A program made the translations under genes and the position numbers. Below are positions 1 to 8,691 of a stretch of DNA of 64,000 nt, one piece after another. Source of the stretch: an uncultured Alphaproteobacteria bacterium (GTDB taxonomy: Bacteria > Pseudomonadota > Alphaproteobacteria > JAPOUT01 > G958296285). The stretch's first letter is position 1, and each line of letters begins with the position of its first letter. The notes under the pieces are model-generated. The model ran no database searches. It saw only the letters and a program-made list of their open reading frames with translations, and was not told the origin of the DNA. The stretch spans positions 322,367-386,366 of the forward strand of contig OY282459.1 in the NCBI GenBank assembly GCA_958296285.1. Direction: 5' to 3'.

Positions 1-79
1 GATTTTCATAGGCTTCCACGGTTTTTCCGCGCGCGTGGCGGATGCGGGTTCCTTCGCGGAATTCTTCAAAGAAGCTCAT
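1..79 (-). CDS. MaoC-family dehydratase, N-terminal fragment (runs off window)
   Basis: Only the first 26 codons are present; the rest lies beyond the left edge. The start codon overlaps the stop of the upstream gene as ATGA, so the two are translationally coupled. The visible N terminus (MSFFEEFREGTRIRHARGKT) resembles the start of the second hotdog half of mesaconyl-CoA hydratases, where a short FFEDF-type motif precedes a conserved R-H-x-R-x-K-T segment. With the neighbour this makes a likely two-subunit hydratase. The function is inferred from a short fragment plus its partner. Confidence 0.55.
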   Translation of the reverse strand, partial: MSFFEEFREGTRIRHARGKTVEAYEN

Positions 80-573
80 TGGGTTTGCTTTCGGGGGATC
101 AGGTTGGCGCGTTCATATTCTAGGACGCATGCGTTTTTTTGGTTGAAGCCTTGTGTTTTCCATCGGACGATTCCGTGGGTTGGTCGGGTTTGGGATGGTC
201 GGGTTTGGATTGTTTGGCTGGCGGCGGTGAGGGTGTCGTTTGGATAGACGGTTTCGCGGAAGGCGAGTTTGTCCAGTCCGAGGAAGACGCCTCCGGCTTC
301 GCTGAGGTCTTCCACTGAGATTCCGAGGATTGTGTTGAAGACGAGGAGGGGGTGGATGGGGATTGTTTCGTGTCCGAGTTTTTGGGCGTATTGGCGGTTG
401 AGATAGAGGGGGTTCATTTGCATCGTGATGGCGATGAAGAGGTTGTTGTCGGTTTGGGTGAGGGTCTTGGCGTGGGGGTGTTGGAGTTTTTGATCTTTGG
501 AGAAGTCTTCAAAGAATCGTCCGCGTTTTTTGGTTTTGGCGGTTATCCACGGGGGGTTATTTGGGGGGGTCAT
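76..573 (-). CDS. MaoC-like mesaconyl-CoA (beta-methylmalyl-CoA) hydratase subunit
   Basis: A 165-residue hotdog-fold protein. It has an N-terminal GRFFEDF motif, a central segment with MNPLYLN and PIHPLLVFNTILG, and a later RETVYPNDTLTA strand typical of MaoC dehydratases. This matches the first half of the roughly 340-residue mesaconyl-CoA hydratase, which interconverts beta-methylmalyl-CoA and mesaconyl-CoA in the ethylmalonyl-CoA and 3-hydroxypropionate pathways; the second half appears to be the next gene. The ATG at 573 is chosen because AAAGGAAA lies just upstream. An in-frame start at 633 would be encoded by the repeat module of block B1. A malyl-CoA lyase-like CitE protein is encoded at 21.6 kb, consistent with a shared pathway. 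The plus strand is strongly G/T-rich here, as on the left side of every block. Confidence 0.7.
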   Translation of the reverse strand: MTPPNNPPWITAKTKKRGRFFEDFSKDQKLQHPHAKTLTQTDNNLFIAITMQMNPLYLNRQYAQKLGHETIPIHPLLVFNTILGISVEDLSEAGGVFLGLDKLAFRETVYPNDTLTAASQTIQTRPSQTRPTHGIVRWKTQGFNQKNACVLEYERANLIPRKQTQ

Positions 574-603
574 GGGCGTTTCCTTTGGGGGGGATTGTAT
601 CAA

Positions 604-985
604 GCGGCGAGCCGCCGCGGGCATCTTTTTCATGGATAGGCATTTTGGATTTGCCGCAGGGGAACTAATGCATAGAAGCTTGAGGTAAAGGGGGGTTTGG
701 GGGGCTAGCCCCCCAAAAAAACCAAGCGGGCGTAGCCCGCTATAGTCGGCGGGCGTGGCTTTCCCGAAGCCGAGCGAAGCGAGGCGAGGAAGCCCGCCGA
801 CCCCCCTGCATCGCGTGAGCTCTTGCGAGCAGGGGGCGCGTGGGTGGGGTCGCTTTTATTCGCTTCGCTTCGCTCGCTCATAAAAGCTCTTTTCCCCACC
901 CCACCCACGCGCTTTCGGGGGGATTCCCCCCGATCCCCCCTTCTTCGCGGGGGGCTTCGCCCCCCACACCCCCCTTAACGGGAGC
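604..985. repeat. Modular hairpin block B1
   Basis: This gene-free stretch between the MaoC gene and metE is a complete block. Module order: M7 reversed (604–686, with GCGGCGAGCCGCCGC hairpin), M1 (TTGGGGGGCTAGCCCCCCAA), M3 (AAGCGGGCGTAGCCCGCT), M4 (GTCGGCGGGC…GCCCGCCGAC), M6 centre (CTGCATCGCGTGAGCTCTTGC…), M5 (GCGCGTGGGTGGGG…CCACCCACGCGC), M2 (TCGGGGGGATTCCCCCCGA), M1 variant (GCGGGGGGCTTCGCCCCCC) and the start of M8 (AACGGGAGC). No protein-coding gene is supported inside it. Confidence 0.85.
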
Positions 986-988
986 AAG

Positions 989-3259
989 TCAAGACCCCGC
1001 CAACCCCCCCCGAACCGTCCGAGCCGCCATAACCATCGCCTCTATCGCAGGCTTCACCTCCGCCCAACCACGAGTCTTCAAACCACAATCCGGATTAACC
1101 CACAACTGATCAGGCCGCAAAACACGCAACGCCAAACCTAACAACCCCGCCATCTCCCCACAAGACGGAACCCGAGGACTATGAATGTCATAAACCCCAG
1201 GACCAATCTCATTCGGATAACGAAAATCCACAAAAGCCTCCAACAACTCCATCTTGGAACGCGAACTCTCAATGGAAATCACATCCGCATCCATCGCCGC
1301 CACAGACGGAATGATGTCATTAAACTCCGAATAACACATATGAGTGTGAATCTGCGTCTCATCGCGAACCCCGCAAGCGCTCAAGCGAAACGCCTCCACC
1401 GCCCAGTCCAAATAATCGCGCCACGCCGAGCGCCGCAACGGCAAACCCTCGCGCAACGCCGCCTCGTCAATCTGAATGATCCTGATCCCCGCCGCCTCCA
1501 AATCCAAAACCTCATCGCGCATCGCAAGCGCAATCTGCCGACAAGTCTCCGATTCCGGCTGATCATCCCGCGCGAAACTCCACTGCAAAATCGTGACAGG
1601 CCCCGTCAGCATCCCCTTCACCGGCTTCTCCGTCTGCGCCTGCGCGAAGCGCGACCAGCGCACCGTCATCGGCTCCAACCGCCGAACATCGCCGTAAATG
1701 ACAGGCGGCTTCACGCAGCGCGAGCCATAGCTCTGAACCCAGCCCTGTTTCGTGAAAGCGAAGCCGTCCAACTTCTCGCCAAAATACTCCACCATATCAT
1801 TGCGCTCAAACTCGCCATGAACAGGAACGTCCAAGCCGATTCGCTCCTGCCAGCGCATCGCCTCCTTCGTCTCATTTTCTAAAAAGCGCTCATAATCCTC
1901 GCGCTCCATCTCGCCGCGCTTCCACGCGGCGCGCGCCTGACGTATCTCCTTGGTCTGCGGATAAGAGCCGATCGTGGTCGTCGGCAGAAGCGGAAGATTG
2001 AGAGACTTGGCCTGCAGCGCTTGACGCTCTTTGAAGGGCGATTTGCGCCGCATCATGTCAGGCGTGACGGCTTGAAGCCGCGCGCGCGCCTCCTGATGAT
2101 GAATCCGAGGCGAGGCGCGTCTTTTCCGAAGCGCCTCTTTGTTCTCGGCGAAGGCTTTCTCGTCCTTCCTGCCGCGCAGACCGTCGGCGAGGAGGCGAAT
2201 CTCTTGAAGTTTTTGCTCGGCGAAAGCCATCCAGCTGGCGAGCTCGGCGTCCAGCGCCGTCTCCTGCGACAAATCCACAGGCACATGCAAGAGCGAGCAG
2301 CTCGGCGCGAGAAGAAGCGAGTCCTCGCCGCGAAGATCCCGCGCCTGCGTCAAAGACGAAAGGGTTTTTTCCAAATCGCTCTTCCAAATGTTGCGGCCAT
2401 CTATGACGCCAAGCGACAGCGCTCGCCCTTTCGGCAGAGAGCGGCAGACCTCCTCCATCTGATCTTTTCCGCGCGTCAAATCCACGTGCAAGCCCGCCGC
2501 CGGGAGCGAGCAGGCGAGGGCGAGATTATCGTCCAGCGCGCCGAAATAGCTTGTCAGCATCAGGCTGGCTTTGGAGGGTTGGAGAGAGTCGTAGGCTTCC
2601 TGATAGGCGCGTTGGGCTTGGGCATCCAGATCTAGGACGAGGCATGGCTCGTCCATTTGAATCCATGACGCGCCGGCCTCGGCGAGGTTTGTGATGATCT
2701 CGCCGTAGGTTTTGACGAGGCTGGGCAGCAGCGTCCATCTGTTGGATTCGTCCTGCATTTTGGCGAGGAGGAGATAGCTGACGGGTCCTATCAGGACGGG
2801 TCGGGTGGTGATTCCGAGTTTTTTGGCTTCGTGGAATTCGCCGAGCGTTTTGGCGGGGTTGGCTTGGAAGCGCGTGGCTTTTGACAATTCGGGGACGAGG
2901 TAATGGTAGTTGGTGTCGAACCATTTGGTCATTTCCATGGCTTTTGTTTTTTCGCCGCCGCGCGCCATTTGGAAATAGAGGGCGAGGGGGCTGTCTTCGC
3001 CTTGTTGGCGGAATCGGTTTGGGATTGCGCCGAGCATGATGCTTGTGTCCAGCATGTGGTCGTAGAGGGAGAAATCGTTGGAGGGGATGATTTCTATGCC
3101 GGCGTTTTTTTGAGTTTGCCAGTGTGTTTGTCGGATTTGGGCGGCGGTTTTTTGGAGGGCGTTTTCGGATGTATCGCCTTTCCAGAAGGATTCGAGGGCG
3201 CGTTTGAGTTCGCGTTTTTTTCCGATTCTTGGGAATCCGAGGTTGGCTGGGGTGATCAT
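989..3259 (-). CDS. metE: Cobalamin-independent methionine synthase
   Basis: A 756-residue, full-length MetE that transfers a methyl group from 5-methyltetrahydropteroyltri-glutamate to homocysteine. It begins with the family signature ITPANLGFPRIGKKRELKRA. The C-terminal half carries the zinc-site motifs HTHMCYSEF (about residue 650) and NPDCGLKTRGW (about 728). The ATG at 3259 follows an excellent GGAGGG ribosome site. It sits alone between blocks B1 and B2. I looked upstream for a SAM-II-type riboswitch and did not recognise one. Base composition changes sign along this single gene: the plus strand is C/A-rich at its 3' end (near B1), neutral in the middle and G/T-rich at its 5' end (near B2). 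Confidence 0.97.
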   Translation of the reverse strand: MITPANLGFPRIGKKRELKRALESFWKGDTSENALQKTAAQIRQTHWQTQKNAGIEIIPSNDFSLYDHMLDTSIMLGAIPNRFRQQGEDSPLALYFQMARGGEKTKAMEMTKWFDTNYHYLVPELSKATRFQANPAKTLGEFHEAKKLGITTRPVLIGPVSYLLLAKMQDESNRWTLLPSLVKTYGEIITNLAEAGASWIQMDEPCLVLDLDAQAQRAYQEAYDSLQPSKASLMLTSYFGALDDNLALACSLPAAGLHVDLTRGKDQMEEVCRSLPKGRALSLGVIDGRNIWKSDLEKTLSSLTQARDLRGEDSLLLAPSCSLLHVPVDLSQETALDAELASWMAFAEQKLQEIRLLADGLRGRKDEKAFAENKEALRKRRASPRIHHQEARARLQAVTPDMMRRKSPFKERQALQAKSLNLPLLPTTTIGSYPQTKEIRQARAAWKRGEMEREDYERFLENETKEAMRWQERIGLDVPVHGEFERNDMVEYFGEKLDGFAFTKQGWVQSYGSRCVKPPVIYGDVRRLEPMTVRWSRFAQAQTEKPVKGMLTGPVTILQWSFARDDQPESETCRQIALAMRDEVLDLEAAGIRIIQIDEAALREGLPLRRSAWRDYLDWAVEAFRLSACGVRDETQIHTHMCYSEFNDIIPSVAAMDADVISIESSRSKMELLEAFVDFRYPNEIGPGVYDIHSPRVPSCGEMAGLLGLALRVLRPDQLWVNPDCGLKTRGWAEVKPAIEAMVMAARTVRGGLAGS

Positions 3260-3333
3260 TTTTCCCTCCGTGATGTTGTTGGTTTTTCATATCAGAGGGG
3301 GCGGGCTTTCGCAAATTTCGGAGGTCGGCGCGA

Positions 3334-3692
3334 ATGCTCCCGTGAAGGGGGGTTTGGGGGGCTAGCCCCCCCCAAAAAAAGAGGGGGATCGGGGGGGAAT
3401 CCCCCCCCGAAACGCGTGGGTGGGGTGGGGAAAAAGCATTTGCGGAGCGAGTGAAACGAGCGAGCAAATGCGACCCCACCCACGCGCCCCCTGCTCGCAA
3501 GAGCTCTTGGAGGGGGGTCGGCGGGCTTCCTCGCCTCGCTACGCTCGGCTTCGGGAAAGCCACGCCCGCCGACTATAGCGGGCTTCGCCCGCTTGGTTTT
3601 TTTGGGGGGCTAGCCCCCCAAACCCCCCTTAACGGGAGCGCGTCAAAACGCCGCCGCCCCTTCACGAAGTCAAAAAACCGCGCTAATATCCA
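3334..3692. repeat. Modular hairpin block B2
   Basis: Fills the spacer between the divergent genes metE and the MBL-fold gene. Order: M8 reversed (TGCTCCCGTGAAG), M1, M2, M5, M6 (CTGCTCGCAAGAGCTCTTGG), M4, M3 (AGCGGGCTTCGCCCGCT), M1, M8 extended. The right-hand M8 extension holds a promoter-like sequence shared with block B12. Pairing arms of M4 and M5 are complete. Confidence 0.85.
3661..3689 (+). promoter_or_regulatory. Candidate sigma-70 promoter in the M8 end module
   Basis: TTCACG and TAATAT are separated by exactly 17 bases, 33 bases ahead of the ATG of the MBL-fold gene. The same two hexamers with the same spacing occur at the end of block B12, ahead of coaBC, although much of the intervening sequence differs. 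This suggests the end module supplies a promoter to the downstream gene. Confidence 0.5.
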
Positions 3693-3722
3693 AACCCCAA
3701 AACACCAACCCCCCAAACCCCC

Positions 3723-4997
3723 ATGCCCAACCCAACCCTCAAATTCCAAGAAATGGCAGGAAAATCCCCCGAAACCGCCAAATTCTTCTGGTCAGGCGGA
3801 CCCGTAGAACTCGCCCCCCATTGCCACTTCCAATCCTTCTTCTCCGGCGTCACCGCCTTCGACACCAAAGAAGGCATCGTCCTCATAGACTCAGGACTAG
3901 ACCGCCTCGCGCCCCAAATCGCCCAAATGCTCCGAACCAAAACCCAAAACCCCATCCATACCGCCATCTTCACCCAAGGCCACGTGGATCACGCCTTCGG
4001 ACTCAAACACTTCCTCGCCAAAGGACAACCCACGCCGCGCGTCATCGCCCATAAAAATATGCCGGCGCGATTCCAACGCTACGCCTTGACCGCGCAGCAC
4101 AACGCCGCCCTCAACGCCAGACAATTTGGCGGCGCCGCAGACCGCGCCCAAGAACGCCCCGAAGATTACAAATCCTTCACCCAACCGCCCGATATCCCCC
4201 CAAACCTCCTCTATGACGAAAGACTGGACATCTCCGTCGGCGGACTCACCTTCCAAATCCGCCATTGCCCAGGCGAAACCGACGACCATAGTTGGATCTT
4301 CTGTCCCGAACTCCGCGTCCTCTGCCCCGGCGATCTCTTTATCTGGGGCGTCCCAAACGCCGGCAATCCGCAGAAAGTCCAGCGCTTCGCCAAAGACTGG
4401 GCGGAAGGACTCCGCCAAATGGCGGCGCTCAATCCCGTCTCGCTCGGCCCCGGACATGGCGGGCCGGTCTCCCAAGAGCCGAAAAAACTCCGCGCCATGC
4501 TCACCGAAACCGCCGAGTTTCTAGAAACCATCCACGCCCGCACCGTCGCCGCGATGAACAACGGCTCGCCGCCCCATCTGGATATCGTCCATGAGGTAGA
4601 AATCCCGAAAAGCGAAAGCCCATGGCTGCAGCCCGTCTATGATGACGCCGAGTTCATCGTCCGCAACATCATCCGCCTTTATGGCGGATGGTGGTCGGGT
4701 CGGCCGAGCGAGCTGAAACCCGCCACGCGCGAAGCGCTCGCCGAAGAAATCGCCGCGCTCGCCGGCGGCGCCGTCAAACTCGCCGAGCGCGCCGAAGCCC
4801 TCGCCAAGAAAGGCGAGATGCGTCTCGCCTGCCATCTTGCCGACAGCGCGCTGGAGGCGGAGCCGGACAATAAAGAGATTCAAGAGAAAGTCGCCGCCCT
4901 TTACGATCGCCGCGCCGAAGAGGAAGAGGCGCTGATGTCCATCAACATTTACAATGCGGCTGCCGTTTATGCGCGGCAGGGTCGCCCGTTCCGATAG
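3723..4997 (+). CDS. MBL-fold hydrolase with alkylsulfatase dimerisation domain
   Basis: 424 residues. The N-terminal metallo-beta-lactamase domain shows TQGHVDHAFG (metal-binding H-x-H-x-D-H; about 80–89), then HCPGETDDHSW, LCPGDLF and GPGHGGPV. The C-terminal part has LYGGWWSGRPSELKPA, the hallmark of the alkylsulfatase dimerisation domain. Relatives hydrolyse alkyl sulfates such as SDS, or act on other esters, with a two-zinc centre. At 424 residues it lacks the C-terminal sterol-carrier-like domain of full SdsA1-type enzymes and shows no obvious signal peptide, so the substrate is open. Its 5' half is extremely C/A-rich on the plus strand (48 of 60 bases at 3901–3960). A haloalkane dehalogenase follows 44 bases downstream and may be co-transcribed. 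Confidence 0.8.
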   Translation: MPNPTLKFQEMAGKSPETAKFFWSGGPVELAPHCHFQSFFSGVTAFDTKEGIVLIDSGLDRLAPQIAQMLRTKTQNPIHTAIFTQGHVDHAFGLKHFLAKGQPTPRVIAHKNMPARFQRYALTAQHNAALNARQFGGAADRAQERPEDYKSFTQPPDIPPNLLYDERLDISVGGLTFQIRHCPGETDDHSWIFCPELRVLCPGDLFIWGVPNAGNPQKVQRFAKDWAEGLRQMAALNPVSLGPGHGGPVSQEPKKLRAMLTETAEFLETIHARTVAAMNNGSPPHLDIVHEVEIPKSESPWLQPVYDDAEFIVRNIIRLYGGWWSGRPSELKPATREALAEEIAALAGGAVKLAERAEALAKKGEMRLACHLADSALEAEPDNKEIQEKVAALYDRRAEEEEALMSINIYNAAAVYARQGRPFR

Positions 4998-5041
4998 GGC
5001 GGGCGGCGGCGGCGGGCGTTGAGAAGCGAAGGAGGAAGAGC

Positions 5042-5923
5042 ATGACGATCTCGGAGAAAGCGCATCCGAAAAAGACGATAGAGGTCTTGGGCAAAAAAAT
5101 GGCTTATGTGGAAATGGGGACGGGACAACCGATCGTCTTTCTGCATGGCAATCCGACATCCTCTTATTTGTGGCGGAATATCATGCCGCATCTTGCCGAC
5201 AAAGGGCGCTGCATCGCGCCTGATCTTATTGGCATGGGGGATTCGGAGAAGCTGGCGGGCGAGGGCGATCGGCGCTATCGCTTTTGCGAGCATCGCAAAT
5301 ATGTCGCGGCGTTTTTGGAGGCGGTTGGCGTGGTGGAGGATGTTGTTTTCGTCATTCACGATTGGGGGTCGGCGCTGGGGTTTGATTGGGCGAATGGGCA
5401 TCGGGAGGCTGTGAGGGGCATTGCTTATATGGAGGCGATTGTTCAGCCTTTCGGGTCATGGGAGGATTGGCCTGAGGCGGCGCGGGGGGTTTTTCAGGGT
5501 TTTCGCTCGGAGGCGGGCGAGGATATGGTTTTAGAGAAGAACGTATTTGTGGAGCGTGTTTTGCCTGGGTCTATTCTTCGGAATTTGAGTGATGTTGAGA
5601 TGGCGGAGTATCGGCGTCCTTTTTTGGAGGCTGGCGAGTCTCGGCGTCCGACTTTGACTTGGCCGCGCGAGATTCCGGTTGCTGGCGCGCCTGCGGATGT
5701 TGTGGGGTATGTTGAGTCTTATGGGTTATGGATGGCGGAGAATGATGTTCCGAAGTTTTTCGTTCATGCGGAGCCTGGTGCGATTATGACGGCGGGGGCG
5801 TTGTTGTTTTGTCGTGGGTGGAGGAATCAGGAGGAGATTTCTGTAAAGGGGGGTCATTTTGTTCAGGAGGATTCGGCGGATGAGATTGGCGTTGCGCTCA
5901 AAGCTTGGCTAGAGAAGATTTAG
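5042..5923 (+). CDS. dhaA: Haloalkane dehalogenase (HLD-II type)
   Basis: A 293-residue alpha/beta hydrolase that cleaves carbon–halogen bonds of haloalkanes to give an alcohol plus halide. All active-site residues of the LinB/DhaA group are in place: nucleophile Asp107 and halide-stabilising Trp108 in VIHDWGSALGF, second halide-binding Asn37 in FLHGNPTSSYLW, catalytic acid Glu131 in YMEAIVQP, and catalytic base His272 in GGHFVQEDS. The start is preceded by GGAGGAAG. Halogenated natural products or pollutants are possible substrates; the natural one cannot be read from sequence. The 3' half is G/T-rich (45 of 60 bases at 5701–5760), as expected to the left of block B3. Confidence 0.93.
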   Translation: MTISEKAHPKKTIEVLGKKMAYVEMGTGQPIVFLHGNPTSSYLWRNIMPHLADKGRCIAPDLIGMGDSEKLAGEGDRRYRFCEHRKYVAAFLEAVGVVEDVVFVIHDWGSALGFDWANGHREAVRGIAYMEAIVQPFGSWEDWPEAARGVFQGFRSEAGEDMVLEKNVFVERVLPGSILRNLSDVEMAEYRRPFLEAGESRRPTLTWPREIPVAGAPADVVGYVESYGLWMAENDVPKFFVHAEPGAIMTAGALLFCRGWRNQEEISVKGGHFVQEDSADEIGVALKAWLEKI

Positions 5924-5927
5924 GTTT

Positions 5928-6098
5928 CTCCCGTTGAGGGGGGTTTGGGGGGCTAGCCCCCCAAGAAAAACCAAGCGGGCGTAGCCCGCTATAGTCGGCG
6001 GGCGTGGCTTTCCCGAAGCCGAGCGTAGCCACTTGTGGCGTAGCGAGGCGAGAAAGCCCGCCGACCCCCCTTGCTCGCAAGAGCTCTTACAAGCAGGG
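5928..6098. repeat. Modular half-block B3 (left side of ParA cargo)
   Basis: Starts five bases after the dehalogenase stop. Order: M8 reversed (TCTCCCGTTGAGG), M1 (CTAG form), M3, M4, M6 (TTGCTCGCAAGAGCTCTTAC…AGCAGGG). It then breaks off at the centre module, where low-GC DNA with a ParA-like gene begins. The other side resumes as B4. Confidence 0.8.
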
Positions 6099-6127
6099 AA
6101 GCATGGGTCTGGAATTCTTATAGAATG

Positions 6128-7156
6128 CTAACTGCTAGTGAGAGTAATAACTTCTTCTGCGAGATTACCAAAATCCTTGTTAAACTTGTCTCTGCTGTCT
6201 TTTTGAGTCTCAAGCGCTGCTCCCCACGAGCCTATTTCTTCATCAGTGAGCGCAAAGATGGGCTTTCCATGTTCTTGAGACATAGCAATCAAAGAATTAA
6301 AGTCAGAAAACATCCCTATACGATAGTCGTGCCTTCTACTATCGCATAAGCCGGCTTCTTTCATTGCTGGAACAAAAGTTGAGCGCACTTTGTTGTCTAT
6401 CTTATCTATCCAATCCCGGAAAGCTGCCCCCGGCTGTCCAGAACGTATTCTGTAATTTTGAACGATATACCCTAGAAACTGAGGGGGTTGGCTGGGAAAT
6501 TTGAACCTTCCCATCGGCTCATCGTGAGCCGTGCCATTCCTAAATGGCTCAATATCTTTTTTCCACCCAGGAAGAAACCTAACCATTGATTCTATGGCTT
6601 GCGCTGAATAATAGTCAGGGCTAGTTGGAATTATAAAATGGTCCGATCCCATAAACAGACACTGATTAAGAGCGCTTAGACTAGGCGCTGTGTCAACAAG
6701 AACATAATCTAGCTCTCTGTCATTAGCTAGATCGCGTATCAATTTTGGGTACAGCCCAGGCAGTGTCACTAACCGTGGAATTCCTTGCCAAGTCTTCAAT
6801 CCAAGTTGTATTTGAGACTCAGCCATTCCGAGATCAATGTTTCCTGCAATCAACCAGAGATTCTCTTGTTTGGTAGAAGTCGGCTTCAGACTGCCGACTC
6901 TATCGGATCCGCTCAAAAAATAGTCCTTAACGTCGGAAAATATATCCGAATTGTCTTTTTTCTCATAAAAATCCTTCATGTCTCCAAGCCCTTCAAAGCT
7001 CATCATCATACCTGTGAGATTGCACTGAGGGTCAGCATCAACCAACATAACTTTTTTACCCATCTCAGACAATTTCCAACCCAAATTGAAGGTGGTGGTC
7101 GTCTTGCTGACACCGCCTTTATGACAATAGAGGATAATTATTTGGGGTTGCGCCAT
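6128..7156 (-). CDS. ParA/MinD-family ATPase, orphan, low-GC cargo gene
   Basis: 342 residues. A deviant Walker A motif (CHKGGVSKTTTTFNLG, residues 11–26) with the signature lysine of ParA ATPases is followed by VDADPQCNLTG and Walker B-like DYVLVDTAPS, with HFIIPTSPDYYS after it. Such ATPases partition plasmids or position protein cargo, or serve in phage and defence islands. No ParB-like partner or centromere repeat lies next to it, and it differs from the chromosomal ParA at 32.5 kb, being longer with a distinct C-terminal region. It is clearly lower in GC (25 of 60 bases at 6601–6660) and lacks the strand bias of the flanks. This suggests recent acquisition into the centre of a hairpin block. 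Confidence 0.8.
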   Translation of the reverse strand: MAQPQIIILYCHKGGVSKTTTTFNLGWKLSEMGKKVMLVDADPQCNLTGMMMSFEGLGDMKDFYEKKDNSDIFSDVKDYFLSGSDRVGSLKPTSTKQENLWLIAGNIDLGMAESQIQLGLKTWQGIPRLVTLPGLYPKLIRDLANDRELDYVLVDTAPSLSALNQCLFMGSDHFIIPTSPDYYSAQAIESMVRFLPGWKKDIEPFRNGTAHDEPMGRFKFPSQPPQFLGYIVQNYRIRSGQPGAAFRDWIDKIDNKVRSTFVPAMKEAGLCDSRRHDYRIGMFSDFNSLIAMSQEHGKPIFALTDEEIGSWGAALETQKDSRDKFNKDFGNLAEEVITLTSS

Positions 7157-7284
7157 AACAGATTTCCACCTTTTGGAGACATGTCAGATGTGCTCAAAGC
7201 AAATTATAACACATATATTGTTCTGTCAATTTAGGATTTATTTCTTTGATAGTTTCAACCAAGGGATCAGGGGTACGCACCAGA

Positions 7285-7453
7285 GAAGCCACGCCCGCCG
7301 ACTCTTCGGGGGGATTCCCCCCGATCCCCCCTTTTCTCAAGGGGGGCAAGCCCCCCTTGACCCCCCCTCACCTCAAGCTTCTATGCACTAGTTCCCCTGG
7401 GGCAAACCCAAAATGCCTCCCTATGAAAAAGATGCCCGCGGCGGCTCGCCGCC
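7285..7453. repeat. Modular half-block B4 (right side of ParA cargo)
   Basis: Begins with a lone right arm of M4 (GCCACGCCCGCCGAC), then M2 (TTCGGGGGGATTCCCCCCGA), M1 in the CAAGGGGGGCAAGCCCCCCTTG-like form, and M7. The M7 hairpin GCGGCGGCTCGCCGC overlaps the 3' end of the methyltransferase gene and encodes its last ten residues. Confidence 0.8.
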
Positions 7454-8269
7454 CAAACGCGACCGCATCACCGAAACCGCCTCAACATTAATGTCTATCA
7501 AAATAAAACGCCGTCCATGCCGCGCCGCCGCCGCGCCAAAAGACCCCGAACCCGCAAAAAAATCTAAACACACATCCCCTCGCCGCGAATGAACCCGAAC
7601 AATCCGCTCCAAAATCCCCAACGGCTTCTGATTCGGATAACCCGTCTTCTCACGACTATTGGTCGGAACAATCGTATGCCACCAAACATCCGTCAACGTC
7701 TTGCCAAGCGCCGCCTTCTCGCGCCCAACCAACCCCGGCGCCATATACGGAATCCGATCAACCTCGTCATAATTAAAAACATAATCCCGCGGATCTTTCG
7801 CATACCAAAAAATCACGTCATGCTTCGCCGACCATTTGCGCTTGGAACGTCCGCCGAAATCGTAAGCCCACACAATCTCGTTCATAAAAGATTCGCGTCC
7901 GAAAATCTCATCGCAGAGAATCTTGCAATAATGACTCTCGCGCCAATCCAAATGCAGAAAGAAAGACCCCGACGATTTCAGAACCCGCCGCGCCTCCACA
8001 AGACGCGGTTTGAGAAAAGCGAGATAGTCGTCAAAGGAATCGCTGTAGGAGCCTGCGCCTTTTTCGGCGCGGAGCGTTTTATAGCGCTGTCCTTGAAAGC
8101 CGATGCGGTCGCCTTTTTTGTCCTGCGCGACTTGGATTCGGGTTTGTTGGCGGGTTTTTCCTGTGTTGAAGGGGGGGTCTATGTAGATGAGGTTTATGCT
8201 GTCGTTGGCGATTTTTTCGCGCAGGAGCGTGAGGCTGTCGCCATGGAGGATGAGGTTAGTTTTGGTCAT
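7421..8269 (-). CDS. DNA methyltransferase, DPPF type (beta-class)
   Basis: 282 residues. The catalytic motif IV (YIDPPFNTGKTR, residues 29–40) precedes the SAM-binding motif I (DFFAGSGSFGAAA, near 237), the order of beta-class amino-methyltransferases that make N6-methyladenine or N4-methylcytosine. AYDFGGRSKRKWSAKHDVIFWY and PNQKPLGILERIV are typical of the family. No restriction enzyme gene is adjacent, so it is probably a solitary methylase; the target sequence is unknown. The last ten residues (GGEPPRASFS) come from repeat module M7, so the block has replaced or extended the natural C terminus. No clear ribosome site is seen before the ATG at 8269. Confidence 0.88.
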   Translation of the reverse strand: MTKTNLILHGDSLTLLREKIANDSINLIYIDPPFNTGKTRQQTRIQVAQDKKGDRIGFQGQRYKTLRAEKGAGSYSDSFDDYLAFLKPRLVEARRVLKSSGSFFLHLDWRESHYCKILCDEIFGRESFMNEIVWAYDFGGRSKRKWSAKHDVIFWYAKDPRDYVFNYDEVDRIPYMAPGLVGREKAALGKTLTDVWWHTIVPTNSREKTGYPNQKPLGILERIVRVHSRRGDVCLDFFAGSGSFGAAAARHGRRFILIDINVEAVSVMRSRLGGEPPRASFS

Positions 8270-8300
8270 GGGTGAGATTGCCTGAATTGGGTTCTATCAT

Positions 8301-8691
8301 AAAGGGGGGTGTGGGGGGTCGGAGACCCCCCACGAAAAAAGGGGGTTCGGGGGAAACCCCCGAAAAGTCGGCGGGCGTGGCGAAACGAAGCAGGCGAGCG
8401 GAGCGAAGCGAAGCGAGCCTGCGAGAAAGCCCGCCGACCCCCCCCGCTCGCAAGAGCTCTTCTAGCAGGGGGCGCGTGGGTGGGGTCGCATTTGCTTGCT
8501 CGCTACTCTCGCTTCGCAAATGCTTTTCCCCCACCCCACCCACGCGCTTTCGGGGGGGATTCCCCCCGATCCCCCCTTTTTTTGGGGGGCTAGCCCCCCA
8601 AACCCCCCTTCACTTTCAGCTTCTATGCCTTAGTTCCCCTGCGGCAAAAACACATGCCTATCCATGAAAAAGATGCCTGTCGCGGCAGCGA
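8301..8691. repeat. Modular hairpin block B5
   Basis: Complete block in the spacer between the methyltransferase start and the CMD-family gene. Order: M1 (GTGGGGGGTCGGAGACCCCCCAC), M2 (TTCGGGGGAAACCCCCGAA), M4, M6 (CGCTCGCAAGAGCTCTTCTAG), M5, M2, M1, M7. Here the M7 hairpin has the alternative stem GTCGC-GGCA-GCGAC instead of GCGGCGGCTCGCCGC. The block ends exactly at the stop codon of the next gene. Confidence 0.85.

Noticed and set aside
604..686. Short ORFs starting MKKMPAAARR inside M7
   Set aside because: The same start recurs at every intact M7 copy because it is repeat DNA; it has no conserved continuation or consistent ribosome site.
705..908. Open frames inside blocks encoding Pro/Arg/Gly-rich peptides
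   Set aside because: They arise from the GC-rich repeats in many frames, share only repeat-derived sequence and have no protein-like conservation.
604..985. M1 hairpins as ordinary rho-independent terminators
   Set aside because: The strong G/C stems are followed by A- or C-rich sequence, not a clear T run, in most orientations; termination is possible but not the standard signal.
1181..1882. Long plus-strand frame opposite metE, and similar antisense frames opposite pnp, mnmG and the PQQ dehydrogenase
   Set aside because: They are complementary shadows of well-identified genes, with arginine- and histidine-rich compositions typical of such frames.
3260..3333. SAM riboswitch upstream of metE or metK
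   Set aside because: I searched both leaders by eye for SAM-II-like conserved segments and did not find a convincing match.
5928..7453. The ParA segment as a prophage or plasmid integrated by an integrase
   Set aside because: No integrase, replication or structural gene is present; only one gene lies between the half-blocks.
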